A stretch of DNA of 64,000 nucleotides from Puccinellia tenuiflora (taxonomy: Eukaryota; Streptophyta; Magnoliopsida; Poales; Poaceae). Under the pieces are notes generated by a model. That model had not been told where the DNA came from, did not search any database, and saw nothing but the letters and a program-made list of their open reading frames with translations. Positions 22,530 through 32,681 of this stretch are shown here, piece by piece (the first letter of the stretch is position 1; every line of letters starts with the position of its first letter). The translations under genes and the position numbers were made by a program. The DNA is taken from the NCBI GenBank assembly GCA_012064385.1, contig QRDG01000614.1, forward strand, positions 558,001 to 622,000. Reading direction: 5' to 3'.

Positions 22530-22791
22530 ACATAGAAGATTTAGTACCTACAATCATGTGTGATGATATCCCAACACACACGATGAAAGACAAGACATGT
22601 GTGATCTTACATAAACTCACATGATTGAATCTACAAAAATCATGTGCGATGCCCGAGCTATCGCACATGCTTAAACTTCAGAAATCGTGTAGGAAGCTAT
22701 ACCCATTGGTCACCCATGGATATTAATGGTGCTGATAACTGTGTGCGATGGAAAAAATTAGTCGTGTGGGGTCGCCTGATTTGTACTAGTG
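22530..22791 (-). mobile_element. CACTA transposon end, copy 2 (truncated)
   Basis: Duplicate of 17870-18131. Terminus CACTAGTACAAATCAGGCGA reads leftward from 22791, with the GTGTGCGATG subterminal repeats. Confidence 0.7.
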
Positions 22792-23924
22792 TTGCAAAAA
22801 ATAGTTAGGGGTATGACAAACGCGTGAGAAGAAACAAAAAAATAGTGGGCAATTAGCAAACAAACCGTTGAATATATGAGCAAATTACTATGAGATTTAA
22901 TCTGTGTAAAAATTAAATAAATCATGACGACAATAATGGAAATTAAACTAGCATAGTAGATGAATAGATCAAATCTAAAACACATACTAGAGACATAAAT
23001 TCTAGTAGTATCTGAAATTGAAAACATAGGAACACATATGGCGCAACGGGAGCAGAATCCGCATGCGTCAACCATGTTGATGAAGATGTTGTTGATGTCA
23101 GGAAACAAGTCGTCGTTGGGGAAGGAGTCGCTGCAAACCCTATGATGTGATTCATGCGCGCATAAATATATAATGGGCACCATAGGACTGTACCATATCG
23201 ACATATAACTCGAATCAACCAAACATATTCAATAATTGAACCACAGGACAAAAAGAACTACACAAACATGACATAGATCATTGGATAATACTTTATAGTA
23301 TCAAACACGATATTTACATAGAGGGGTACAGAGGTGTGTGGGAGGATGAACCACTATATACAATGAGGAATTGGCGATGATGATGGTGAAGGCGGCGGCA
23401 TGGAGGAAAGGGCAAGGCGGAGGCGACGTGGGTGGCGCCGGCGACGGCGGCGGCGCATGGCGGCGGCCGGCCGGCTAGGGGGAGTGCCGCCCCCTAACCC
23501 CTTCCTCCATGGCTTCTTGGTGCTGTAGAGGAGCCCCCCACCCCTTGTAGATGAGAGCCAAGGGGGAGGCAAATTCGTGGCTTTTGGTGGCTGCCCCCAA
23601 AATTCGGGTTTCCTGTTGTCGTGGGGTTGTCACGGCATGTACTTACTCCGGGAAGCTAAGTTGTGGGGCCATGGCGACTAGGAACACAGAAGTTGGTTAA
23701 TCTCGACGAGGACAAGGAGTTTACCCAGGTTCGGCCCCTCTCAATGGAGGTAAAGACCTACTTCCTGCTTGTTTCTTTATTGCTTGGTGTTGATATCGAT
23801 TACAAGGTTCCGATCTCGCTAACTCGAGTCTCGGCGACTATGGGACTTGAGGGCTACTTGAGACTTCTAGCTTCTATCTGTCTAACTTGTATTGGATCTC
23901 TCTGATCTGTCTAGCTTCTTCTGT

Positions 23925-24020
23925 CTAACTCGTTCTGGCCAACTCGTTCTGGCTAACTCGTTCTGGCCAACTCGTTCTGGCTAACTCGTTCTGGCCAACT
24001 CGTTCTGGCCAACTCGTTCT
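23925..24020. repeat. Short tandem repeat in LTR-B
   Basis: Units of TAACTCGTTCTGGCC / CAACTCGTTCTGG, about six here, about four in 19250-19310 and two in 27637-27660. A 27-bp array of TCTAACTCCTTTTAAGGAG plus TTCGCACAG follows at 24220-24385 and again at 27858-27998. Confidence 0.9.
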
Positions 24021-24889
24021 GGACTCTATGACGACCTGGGAGCTCCACTTATATACACGAGGACTCCCAGGGTTACAGTTTGTCTCCAGGTCGGAGTCCT
24101 AATCAGGGACCTACTTCTTCGTGTCTTCCAAGTTGGGGCTCCGTCTTGTAGTTGGACTCCTTTGTACAAGTCTTCTGGAAGTGGGCCGGCCCAGTCTGGG
24201 GGGTTCTTCGGGAACCTCCCAGTTTAACTCCTTCGGGAACCTCCCAGTTTAACTCCTTTTAAGGAGTTCGCACAGTCTAACTTCTTTTAAGGAGTCCGCA
24301 CAATCTAACTCCATTTAAGGAGTTCGCACGGTCTAACTCCTTTCTAGGAGTTCGCACGGTCTAACTCCTTTCATGGAGTTCGCACAGTCTATAGGTCCTT
24401 CAGGAACCTGCTGGCTCCTCTCCATCTTGTTGGCCTACCCGGTTGGGTATTCCCCCGTCAGTAGCCCCCGAGCTTTCGGGTGACTCGAAGAGTCACGCGG
24501 AAGGTCTTGATTTATTCTAGATGTTGTCTTCTTGCGACATGGAGTCCATGCCAGATTTGACGTAGTGGATGCCGAGTTGCGGAAAAATGTTGTCAGCTTG
24601 CAGATGTAGAACTTACCAAGTTATCGATGTAGGCGTTCCCAGGTTGTTGGCGTAGATGTCGCCGAGATGTCGATGTAGATGCTGCCAGCTTCACCTGCCA
24701 ACTTGTTTTTAAGTGAGTTCATTTTCACCAGGTCATTTTGATGAGCTACTTGTCTTTTCTCGAGCTTGTTTACGCTGGCTTGCATCACATCACAATAAGA
24801 TGGTACAGAACTTCAGTGGTGACTTCTTTGAATCACTCTGCAGTGTGCATTAAATATTTCTTCAACTCCTTCATCATATACCATATGTA

Positions 24890-25170
24890 GCCCCCAAGCG
24901 CCGAGTTGTTTAAATTGTAACAGATTGGAGCTTGCACTGATAACTCTATAATTTTAACTGCTGTAGCCCCCCGAGTGTCGGGTCGCTTGCTTGCGGCGAC
25001 TCGGGACTTCTTGATGTATAATTGCTATCCTTGAACTTCGAATGGTGTAGCCCCCAAGCGTCGGGTTGTTAGCCTGTGACAACTTGTAGCTACCAACTCT
25101 GAACTTTCCTTTGACTTAAATTGAAAATTTGATAACATGTAGCCCCCAAGTGCCGAGTTGTTGTTTTCAA
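24890..25170. repeat. Repeated TAGCCCCCAAGCGCCGAG motif in element B
   Basis: TAGCCCCC-[CA]-AG-[CT]-G-[CT]-CG[AG]GTTGTT occurs at about 24893, 24964, 25048 and 25139, besides the tract next to the LTR at 24461. Each looks like a copy of the polypurine tract region. Confidence 0.85.
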
Positions 25171-25204
25171 CATCTTGGGACTCATAGATCTTCTCTTGGC
25201 AACT

Positions 25205-25463
25205 GTAGAAAAACTAAACTCCCGCTGCTCCAGCTGCTGCACGAGCTTGCACAGAGGATGGCAGCGACTCCCATTAGCAAGAGGAAGAAGCTGCCACTGT
25301 TGTTAAGGATCCGTCAGCTCCTGTGAGTTCTGCTCAGGGCGCTGCGGCTAATGCTCCTCCTTCTGGTGAAGCTGCACCAAAGGACTCCTCTACTCAAGCT
25401 GCTGGTCCAACTCCTGCAACTCAAGAAAACATTGACAAGAGCCATGAGCTCGATGATTATTGA
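25205..25463 (+). pseudogene. Antisense ORF tail within element B
   Basis: An Ala/Pro/Ser-rich frame (AATVVKDPSAPVSSAQGAAA, later KSHELDDY) ends in TGA at 25461-25463. It is opposite in strand to the element. Tat-clade gypsy elements such as RIRE2 and Grande carry an antisense ORF near the 3' LTR, and this position and composition fit. The upstream part is interrupted by a stop, so it is a remnant. Confidence 0.45.
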
Positions 25464-28400
25464 GGTGTAATACTTAACTTGTGCGGTTTGTCCGGCTTTT
25501 GGAGTAAAAACTTATACTTTTGATGTTGTGATACTTGATGACTTGTTTATGTGTGCTAGACATGCTAGTGTCCTTTTATACAAGCCTTTTTTGGTTATCT
25601 TACCCTTCTGATTTTTAGTCTGAATAAGTAGGCATCACATGATTTTGCTAATAGTTTGTTCTGACAAGATCGTGACCTCCTTAGTCCTTTGTAGGCCTCA
25701 TAGGAGTTCGAAACAAGTCATGCCTTTAGACTAGTCATATTGTGCGAGTTGCATCTGACTTATCAGTACAAAATCAGGGACAAGTTGGCTTTTTACCAGG
25801 TCCAAAAGTCTTAAGCTTGAATTTTTCCTGAAAGACAAGCCCCCAACGACCTTATGATCAAAGTTAAAAAATAAATCGCACACACTAGGTGACTCGACAA
25901 AAACTCTTACTGTAGAGAAGCCGGCTTTATTTCTTTGATGATAATGAACGTGTTACATAGTTGCACAACTCTCTGGGCTTTTGCTAACTTGTACACCATT
26001 GCTTGCATGCTGTGAGGCGCTCTTTGGGCCAAACTCGCTATGCATCTTATAGTACTAATTGTTGTACGGGCTTTATCTCTTTGAAAATGTTACGAAGCAC
26101 TTTGGGCTAAGCTAATTTGTATGGCATCTGGCCGGCCGGGTTCAAGGGTCTAAAGCCTGGACTATTCAAGTCACAAGCCCCCAGGAACCAATATTTATGA
26201 TGTTGCGAAGCGCTTTTTGGGCTAAGTTAACTTGTATAAAGATGATGCATCGTGGTTGCGAGGCTCTTGTGGGTCTCGCTAAACTTTGCTGAAGCACTGC
26301 TGCGGTGTTTTTTGGACGCTCTTGACGTTGATGCCACAAAAGCCAGAGTTCGACAATTTAAGCCGAAGCGACATGTTGATGACGCAATAATGACAAGAAA
26401 TAAATCATCAACGGCCATGTTTGATGTTGAAGCCGGCCCTGACGAGGTTGATACCAAAGTCGGCCGTGTTGCAATTGGTGTTTGGTGCCAGCCGCGGAAA
26501 AGTTAATGCAAACTTGTCCGAGACACCCGCGACACGGGTCGATGAAAACTTGCAGTAACGTTTGAAGTCGTCGAAATCAGATGCCGAGTAGTGCCTGCCG
26601 ACTCATCGATGTACGCTTGTCTCCAGGTTGTAAACAGTACGGAGTACCAGAGAAGCTGCTCGATTGATTTCCCTTCTCCCTTCAAAACACTCCAGGAGGC
26701 ATATGCATGCGAGGGAAACTTCTTTAAAACGATTTATTTCTTCCTCCTTTGGGAACTGAAAAAACACGTGCCCAGACTGATGCTTGCGTATAGCACTTGA
26801 AATACGTGGAGGAGCAACAGTATTTCTCCTGGCTCCAAGTTATATCCGATTTGAAGACGACCTCCTATTCTTTTCGCTTTTGTTCTCTCTGGCCTTTTTT
26901 CTCTTGTTGCTTCTCACATGACCAGCCACCTTAATTTTGGTAGCCGCGGTTTACTTCAAGGAATAAAATACTAATCACTTAATTCATTGATGAAAGCCGT
27001 GTCCGTCCACGACACGATACTTCTTCAAGCTTGGACCGACTCGAGTATGTTTCTTCTCTTCTCCGCCGCTTCTGCTGGTTGGTGACGATCCGATCGAGCG
27101 TGCCATAATCAGCGCCGGCTTGTCCTAGCTAGCGTAGCGACTCGTAGCCGCTGTTGATGAAGTTGTGGACGTAGATGATGGAGCCGATTCCGCCGACTCA
27201 GCCATAAGGCCGATGGAGGATGTTGTGCCGCTATTGTTGATGAAGATCTGGCCGATGTCGAGGTTCTTTTGTCCCTCGAAAAGTTTCTTCCGTGATCTCA
27301 ACTCCTTTCATCACCTGTCCCACGGTGGGCGCCAACTGTCGTGGGGTTGTCACGGTAAGTACTTTCTTCGGGAAGCTAAATTATGGGGACATGGCGACTA
27401 GGAACACAGAACTTGGTTAATCTCGACGAGGGATAAGGAGTTTACCTAGGTTCGGCCCCTCTCAATGGAGGTAAAGACCTACTTACTGCTTATTTCTTTA
27501 TTGCTTGGTGTTGATATCAATTATAAGGTTACGATCTCGCTAACTCGAGTCTCGGCGACTATGGGACTTGAGGGCTACTTGAGACTTCTATCTTCTGTCT
27601 GTCTAACTTGTATTTGATCTCTCTGATCTGTCTAACTCATTCTGGCCAACTCGTTCTGGCCTCTATGACGACCTAGGAGTTCTACTTATATACACGAGGA
27701 TTCCCAGGGTTACAGTTTGTCTCCAGGTCGGAGTACTAATCAGGGACCTACTTCTTCGTGTCTTCCAAGTTGGGACTCCATCTTGTAGTTGGACTCCTTC
27801 GTACGAGTCTTCTGGAAGTGGGCCGGCCCAGTCTGGGAGTTATTCGGGAACCTCCCAGTCTAACTCCTTATAAAGAGTCCGCACAGTCTAACTCCATTTA
27901 AGGAGTTTGCACAGTCTAACTCTTTTTAAGGAATTCGCACATTCTAACTCCTTTCAAGGAGTTCACACAGTCTAACTCCTTTCAATGAGTTCGCACAGTC
28001 TATAGGTCCTTCAGGAACCTGCTGGCTCCTCTCCGTCTTGTTGACCTACCCGGTTGGGTATTCCCCCATCACCTTTCTTTATATAGGTGGAGACAATACT
28101 TCCCGTCCTTCCGATGGATGGCCCCTTGATCCAAGGGCTCATGGACACCTCTAAAAGCTTCCTAGGGACCCCACTAATCCTCAAGGAGGTCCCAAAGTCG
28201 TGGCTTTGGTCGAATCCATCAAGTATGGTAAGAGTTGGAGTCAATCACTTCACAAACTTTTGGAATCCCGTAATCAGATATTTGTCCTTTAGTAAAACGG
28301 GGTTTTCTGGAGCTACGGACCTCCGATTGGGATGTTCTTGGGCTTGAAATGAAGGTATGGAAATTTTGCACAACTTTGTTTGTTTAGAGATCTTCAGTTG

Positions 28401-28937
28401 ACGTCGTATTCAGGTATCAAACTGACGATCTCCGAAATCTGTTGGAAGGGATAGATTTCAAGAAAGTCCCTCCAACAAGTCTCCTTTTGTGTTTTTGCCA
28501 ATTTTCAACTGATTACTACACATAAAAGTGTAAAATAAGAACATTGCGCACTTTTACAACTATTAATAGGCTAGTACAAATAAATTATAAACTTAATATA
28601 AAAACAAGTGTCAAAGACATAAAACTAGCATGAAACAATCAAAAATTAGCTAAATTTTTTTTAATATTGCACGAAAATTTCTTAATTCCGGAAATAGCAC
28701 GCGGAATTTTTTTTTTCCAAAAATAGAACCCAGTCGGCTTCGGTGTGGACGATAGGACCTTGTCGTCCCTGGCGTGGACGACTACTAGCCAATCGTCCTT
28801 GGCGTCGACGAGTACGTGCATGCGGCGTCGACCGACGCAGCTCGGCGTCCTCGACATCGCCTGCCATGCTGTCGGCCGTAGTCGGCATCGGTGAAACCGA
28901 TTAGTTGCAGTCGTCTTTGGCGACGACGACAAGTATA

Positions 28938-29185
28938 TTTTCCCGCTTCATTTCTCCCGCGTAGACGTGCCGTGTCCCGTGTTTTTTCTCCCGCACTTCT
29001 TCACCTCTCCCGCCATTTTCCTCCCGCCTTTTTTCTCCCGCCATATTTCTCCCGCGTTTTTTCTCCCGCCATTTTCCTCCCGCCTTTTTTCTCCCGCCAT
29101 ATTTCTCCCGCGTAGATGTCCCGCCCGTTCTCGTTCCCGCCATTTTCTCGTGTCCTCCTTCCCGCCATTTTCTCCCGCCAATATT
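28938..29185 (+). promoter_or_regulatory. CCCGCC-rich repeat array upstream of the second MULE ORF
   Basis: Well over a dozen TTTCTCCCGCC / TTTTCCTCCCGCC units in 250 bp. It includes a tandemly repeated block of about 56 bp (near 29005-29115). One TTTTCCCGC at 28938 matches the plant E2F site exactly. The array ends right before the TATA box, so it is placed as a promoter element. The regulatory role is inferred. Confidence 0.6.
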
Positions 29186-29198
29186 CCTATTTCCGGCC

Positions 29199-29206
29199 TA
29201 TAAAAG
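29199..29206 (+). promoter_or_regulatory. TATA box of the second MULE ORF
   Basis: TATAAAAG about 50 bp before the ATG at 29254, directly after the CCCGCC array. Spacing implies a very short 5' leader. Confidence 0.6.
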
Positions 29207-29253
29207 CCGTTGCTCACTCAGATGGATAAGCAGTCTAGCGAATTCACTCATCC

Positions 29254-29739
29254 ATGTCGGATTTTCGTCCTTACCGTAGCTTTCTTCCACATCAGTCTGA
29301 GCTCCTTCTGGAGTGTGCCACCGAGTTTAGGGTAGACAATAAATTAGTTCCATGGGAGGAACTCATTAGTAGTGATAGTTTGCTCACTGAGATAGACGCG
29401 ACATTGGTTAGCAGATCAACTAGGCTCAAATCATATTGGGCTCATAGGACTCCACGGGAAATACGACAGGAACTTCTCAGGCTGCATGAAAGGTGGAAGA
29501 AGGTGGAGCAAAGTACTAGGGACAAGAAGTACCTCGATTGGTTAGGAGATCATCCGTCGTGTTGGGTGGAAGAGAGCGAGGACGATGATGATATGTTCAT
29601 GACAAGCATCACGGCCAAGAAAGCGTCAGCGTCGAAGGGTAAGAGAGCGGCATCGTCGAAGGGCAAGGGAGCGGCATCGTCGAAGGGCAAGAGTGGCCCA
29701 TCGACGGAGGCAGGAGGATGCGTGGACGGGAGATGACAT
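29254..29739 (+). CDS. Second ORF of the MuDR-like MULE, unknown function
   Basis: 160 residues in one exon, ATG 29254, stop TGA at 29737-29739. Residues 1-105 are mixed, Trp- and charge-rich and look like a folded domain (SDFRPYRSFLPHQSELLLE, PREIRQELLRLHERWKKVEQ predicted helical). Residues 106-115 are acidic (ESEDDDD) and the tail has three SKGK repeats, lysine-rich like a nuclear or nucleic-acid-binding tail. No catalytic motif or known domain is recognised. It is transcribed from the left TIR toward MURA. Position and orientation recall maize mudrB, but I see no sequence basis to claim homology. A hitch-hiking host gene fragment is the alternative. Confidence 0.7.
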
Positions 29740-29849
29740 TTATGTAAAGTGTCGCATGTATCTTAATTTCAGTTCTAGCTGTTAATTTAAGTTTGTTTTA
29801 ATGAAAAAGTTGTAATCTCGCCGTTTCTTAATAAATGTCGGAAGCATTG

Positions 29850-29975
29850 TCTGATCAAATATAGATAGGAATATGTGTCATACAAATATAGTGTCTCGTA
29901 CATAGATAGGATTATGTCTCATACATAGATAGGAATATGTCTCACACAAATATGATGTCTCGTACATGCTGTTGT
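29850..29975. repeat. Short direct repeats in the MULE intergenic spacer
   Basis: Imperfect copies of CATAGATAGGAATATGTCTC and CAAATATGATGTCTCGTACA alternate three to four times between the two convergent stop codons. Confidence 0.8.
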
Positions 29976-29989
29976 GATAGACATAGATA

Positions 29990-31683
29990 TCACTGACCTC
30001 TGCGTGGCCGAGGATCACGAGCAGGGGGCTGTTCGGGCGTCGTCCAGCCCAACCTAGTTGGTGCTTTGAGTCGACGAGGCACTGTCAAGTCGTCGTCAAT
30101 CTGTGTACCCTGTGTGGGGTATGGTGGAGGAGTCTGGAGAATGGGACCCTGTGACAGCTGCGTGGGGTATGCTGCACTGTCGAAAATGCCTAACCAGTTG
30201 GACATTTCCTCCCCCGCGTAGGCCCGAGCCTCCTGGTCACTCCCCCACCCGGATGCAGATCCTGACGCCTGCTGTCCGGATGTAGGTGTGTGATAGCCAT
30301 AGGCTCCTACAGATGGAATCATTAGGACATAAGAAATACGCCGTCCCAATTGAAATATGAAAAAAATATACGTACCGTAATCCGGAAATTCCGGGGTGGG
30401 ACCTCGGTACTGAGGAGGAGACTGGGGCCGATAACCGTAACTGGAAGTGGGACCCTGCCACGCCGAACCTCCTGCCTGGTCTGAAGGGTATGCAGCAGCC
30501 GGATAACAGAGTCATATGCGTCCAAATATGAACCAAATCTGTTCTCAAGCGCCATATGCTTAGCCCTCCAAGCCTTGCCATAAGATATTTCATACTTAAA
30601 TCTGACAGACACTTTTGTCTGGAGGGCACTCACTTCCATCGCTGCGCATGACACTATCTCGCTGTACAGCAACCGAGCTATAAGCGTGGAAGAAAGGTTA
30701 CTGTGCTCTTCAGGGATATTATCAATTTCACAGGAGTGAGGTACGAAGTCACTTATCCTCCAACTATAGCCATTCTTTGGGAGATGTCCATGCACCCTGC
30801 CGGGACAAGTTATTGTCTCGCATTCCATTGTCAAATATTTTTGATTCGACACGGTAGTTTTCATAACCCTGTGGGTCGACAATGCCCATTTAACGACTGC
30901 ATCCCTCAAAGCTTGCTTGTCAGTATACAAAGCACCCTTCGCAATGTTATTCTCATGATATTCCCATGCCGAATCATGACCATCGTTTATGGTCATCGCC
31001 GAAGAGTGGTCCTGATTCCATGCTGCAGGATTAGGTACCTCATATGTGTTATCTTCCCCGTCTGACTCATCGGAATCATCGTCTTCACCACTATAGCCAT
31101 CTGCATCTTCATCTTCCATCTCGTTCTGCATGTGCCCGTCTACCTCGTCAGCATCCGCCTCCGCACTGTCATATACCTCAGTGTCCCCTCCTTGTACTTG
31201 ACTGCTCTGCCCCGACTCGTAACCACCACCACCAAAATCAGACCCATAATTTGACATAGAAATGTTAATCTCTTCACTTCCCTGACCAGGATCATAAGCA
31301 CCCTCACCTTCATGGGCATTAAATTCGTCCTCAGGGGCAGTCACCTCCTTGAGGGCAGGAAGAACTAGAGCAGAAGGAGAGAAATTCCTTTTTGCGCAGC
31401 CTTTTAACCATCGCACCCAATCAGAATCACACTCTAGTGGTTTAAGAACGAAGTAAATATTCGTCCTTGAATGGCTCCACCAAGCATGAACACTGACGGT
31501 CTGTGTCTGACTATCAAGCCCTAAACTTCCCGCCAACCAATCTTTTACCTGACTTAGAGACCATGTTTCAGGGGCTGGCAGGTCCACATCTATATAGTCA
31601 AACTGACTCAGATCAGCTCCCGTATCACACATTTGGACTCTACCAGGACCATAGAAAAACCTGATCTTCACTAAATCGGACAT
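29990..31683 (-). pseudogene. MURA-type transposase gene lacking its catalytic core
   Basis: Exons 31683-30376 and 30306-29990 (donor ACG|GTACGT, acceptor TGTAG|GAG). The start M at 31683 follows a likely 5' UTR acceptor. The N-terminal region has an acidic spacer (EMEDEDADGYSGEDDDSDES), the MuDR DNA-binding domain (KGALYTDKQALRDAVVKWAL, MECETITCPGRVHGHL) and the lead-in to the transposase (KAWRAKHMALENRFGSYLDA, VIRLLHTLQ). At about 30475 the sequence jumps to the Pro/Gly/Tyr-rich C-terminal tail (SSYGYRPQSPPQYRGPTPEF) in another frame. The DDE domain and SWIM zinc finger are missing. The element is therefore a deletion derivative that needs a transposase from elsewhere. Confidence 0.85.
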
Positions 31684-32039
31684 CTCTGCTGACATAAATA
31701 AAAATTGAACATCGTTACTATTATTCCGCATATTACATCATCGTTAATATAGCTATATTTTTTTAATTAACCTACAAATATAGCTATAATATTTACTACC
31801 GTCACAACATATTTTCCCACCGTTCATATTATTCCGCATACATAAACTCCTACAAAATATAGCTACATTTTTTCTAATTAACCTACAAATATAGCTACAA
31901 TATTTACTACCGTCACAAACTATTTTTTAACAACACATGTTCATAAATATAAGAAATATAACACTACAATTTTGATAAATCGAATTATACCCTTGAAGCG
32001 TGAGAGGCGACGGCGTCCGGCGTTCTCCAATCAACGGCG

Positions 32040-32150
32040 CACCAACACGAGCAGCACCACCACACAGCCCTCCAACACCACCACCACCATCACCATCACC
32101 TCCACCACCATCACCACCACCACCACCCGGCAACCATCACCACCACCACC
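32040..32150. repeat. CCA/CACCAT trinucleotide-rich tract
   Basis: About 100 bp of CACCACCATCACCATCACC-type sequence between the MURA start and the right TIR of the MULE. Confidence 0.9.
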
Positions 32151-32681
32151 ACAAGCTATCCCATCAGGAGATCGGAGTTCCCCTAGCCTCCCTCAACCTT
32201 CTACTACCGATTAATGGTGACAAACGTGAAGATTGTTGGTCTAAATCGGTAGTTTAATTCGGTTTTTGTGGAGACTAGAAAGAGGAAACGAAGAACACGA
32301 AGAATGCAGCGCAAGGGAGAGAAAGAGAGGAAAGAGAGGAAAGAGAGAGAGAGAGGAAGAGAGGAAAGAGGATGGCCGGGCGCGGTGCATGTGCTTGTCG
32401 TCTTCACGGAGGACGACTGGCGGCCTGTCGGTCACAGCGAGGACGACAGGGCCCTCGACGCGTCGGTCGACGCTGCATGCAGCGTACTCGTCTACGCCAA
32501 GGACGAGTGGCTGGTAGTCGTCCACGGCAACGACGACAACGGCCTGTCGTCCACACCGAAGCCGACTGGGTCCTACTTTTGGAAAAAAAAAATTCCGCGT
32601 GCTATTTCCGGAATTAAGAAATTTTCGTGCAATATTAAAAAAAATTTCGCCAAAAATTATAGATACGTTTGACACGTATCA

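Larger units (their letters stand above)
19633..24350. repeat. Tandem segmental duplication, unit 2 (4718 bp)
   Basis: Second copy of 14917-19632, in direct orientation and immediately adjacent. It contains a truncated exon 1, the inverted-repeat element (20078-20415), the hAT relic, the CACTA end, the LTR-A fragment and the first part of LTR-B, after which the original LTR-B continues. Confidence 0.95.
23617..28071 (-). mobile_element. Non-autonomous LTR retrotransposon (element B), gypsy-like
   Basis: LTRs at 23617-24460 and 27337-28071. Each reads on the minus strand TGAYGGGGGAATACCCAACC to CCCCACGACA. Flanks CCTGT (23612-23616) and CCTTT (28072-28076) form a TSD with one mismatch; the uninterrupted LTR at 37290 reads CCTTT there. 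The PBS side is TTGGCGCCCACCGTGGGAC (27318-27336, minus) and the polypurine tract is AGCTCGGGGGCTAC at 24461-24475. The 2.9-kb interior has no pol. It carries repeated TAGCCCCCAAG motifs and an antisense gag/transposase-like ORF tail. I infer a deletion derivative of a gypsy (Tat-type) element. Confidence 0.88.
28649..32650. mobile_element. MuDR-type Mutator element, 4.0 kb, long TIRs, two convergent genes
   Basis: The 9-bp TSD CAAAAATTA lies at 28640-28648 and 32651-32659. TIRs begin GCTAAATTTTTTTTAATATT on the left and GCGAAATTTTTTTTAATATT on the right, read inward. They stay nearly identical for about 100 bp and clearly similar for about 200 bp, through GACCCAGTCGGCTTCGGTGT. Inside are a minus-strand MURA gene starting near the right TIR and a plus-strand 160-codon ORF starting near the left TIR, converging on a short AT-rich spacer. 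Inserted in the left LTR of element A. The near-perfect TIR and TSD suggest recent activity. Confidence 0.92.
23131..32681 (-). mobile_element. Left (3') LTR of element A, split by element B and a MULE
   Basis: Pieces 23131-23616, 28072-28648 and 32651-32681 together match 36860-37868. The first gap is element B (TSD CCTGT/CCTTT) and the second is the MULE (TSD CAAAAATTA). The LTR ends at 32681 with ACACGTATCA and is followed by the polypurine tract of element A (minus strand AAGCTTGGGGATGC). The left end lacks the TGATAACCC terminus and is truncated. Confidence 0.85.

Noticed and set aside
28880..29220. ORFs through the CCCGCC array on both strands
   Set aside because: Low-complexity repeat translation immediately upstream of a TATA box.
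29850..29975. CRISPR-like array (alternating short repeats)
   Set aside because: Plant nuclear DNA; repeats are imperfect, spacers irregular and no cas gene is present.
29990..30060. RNA gene or terminator-like structures near the MULE spacer
   Set aside because: The repeats between the convergent genes do not form a stable hairpin by eye and match no RNA family.
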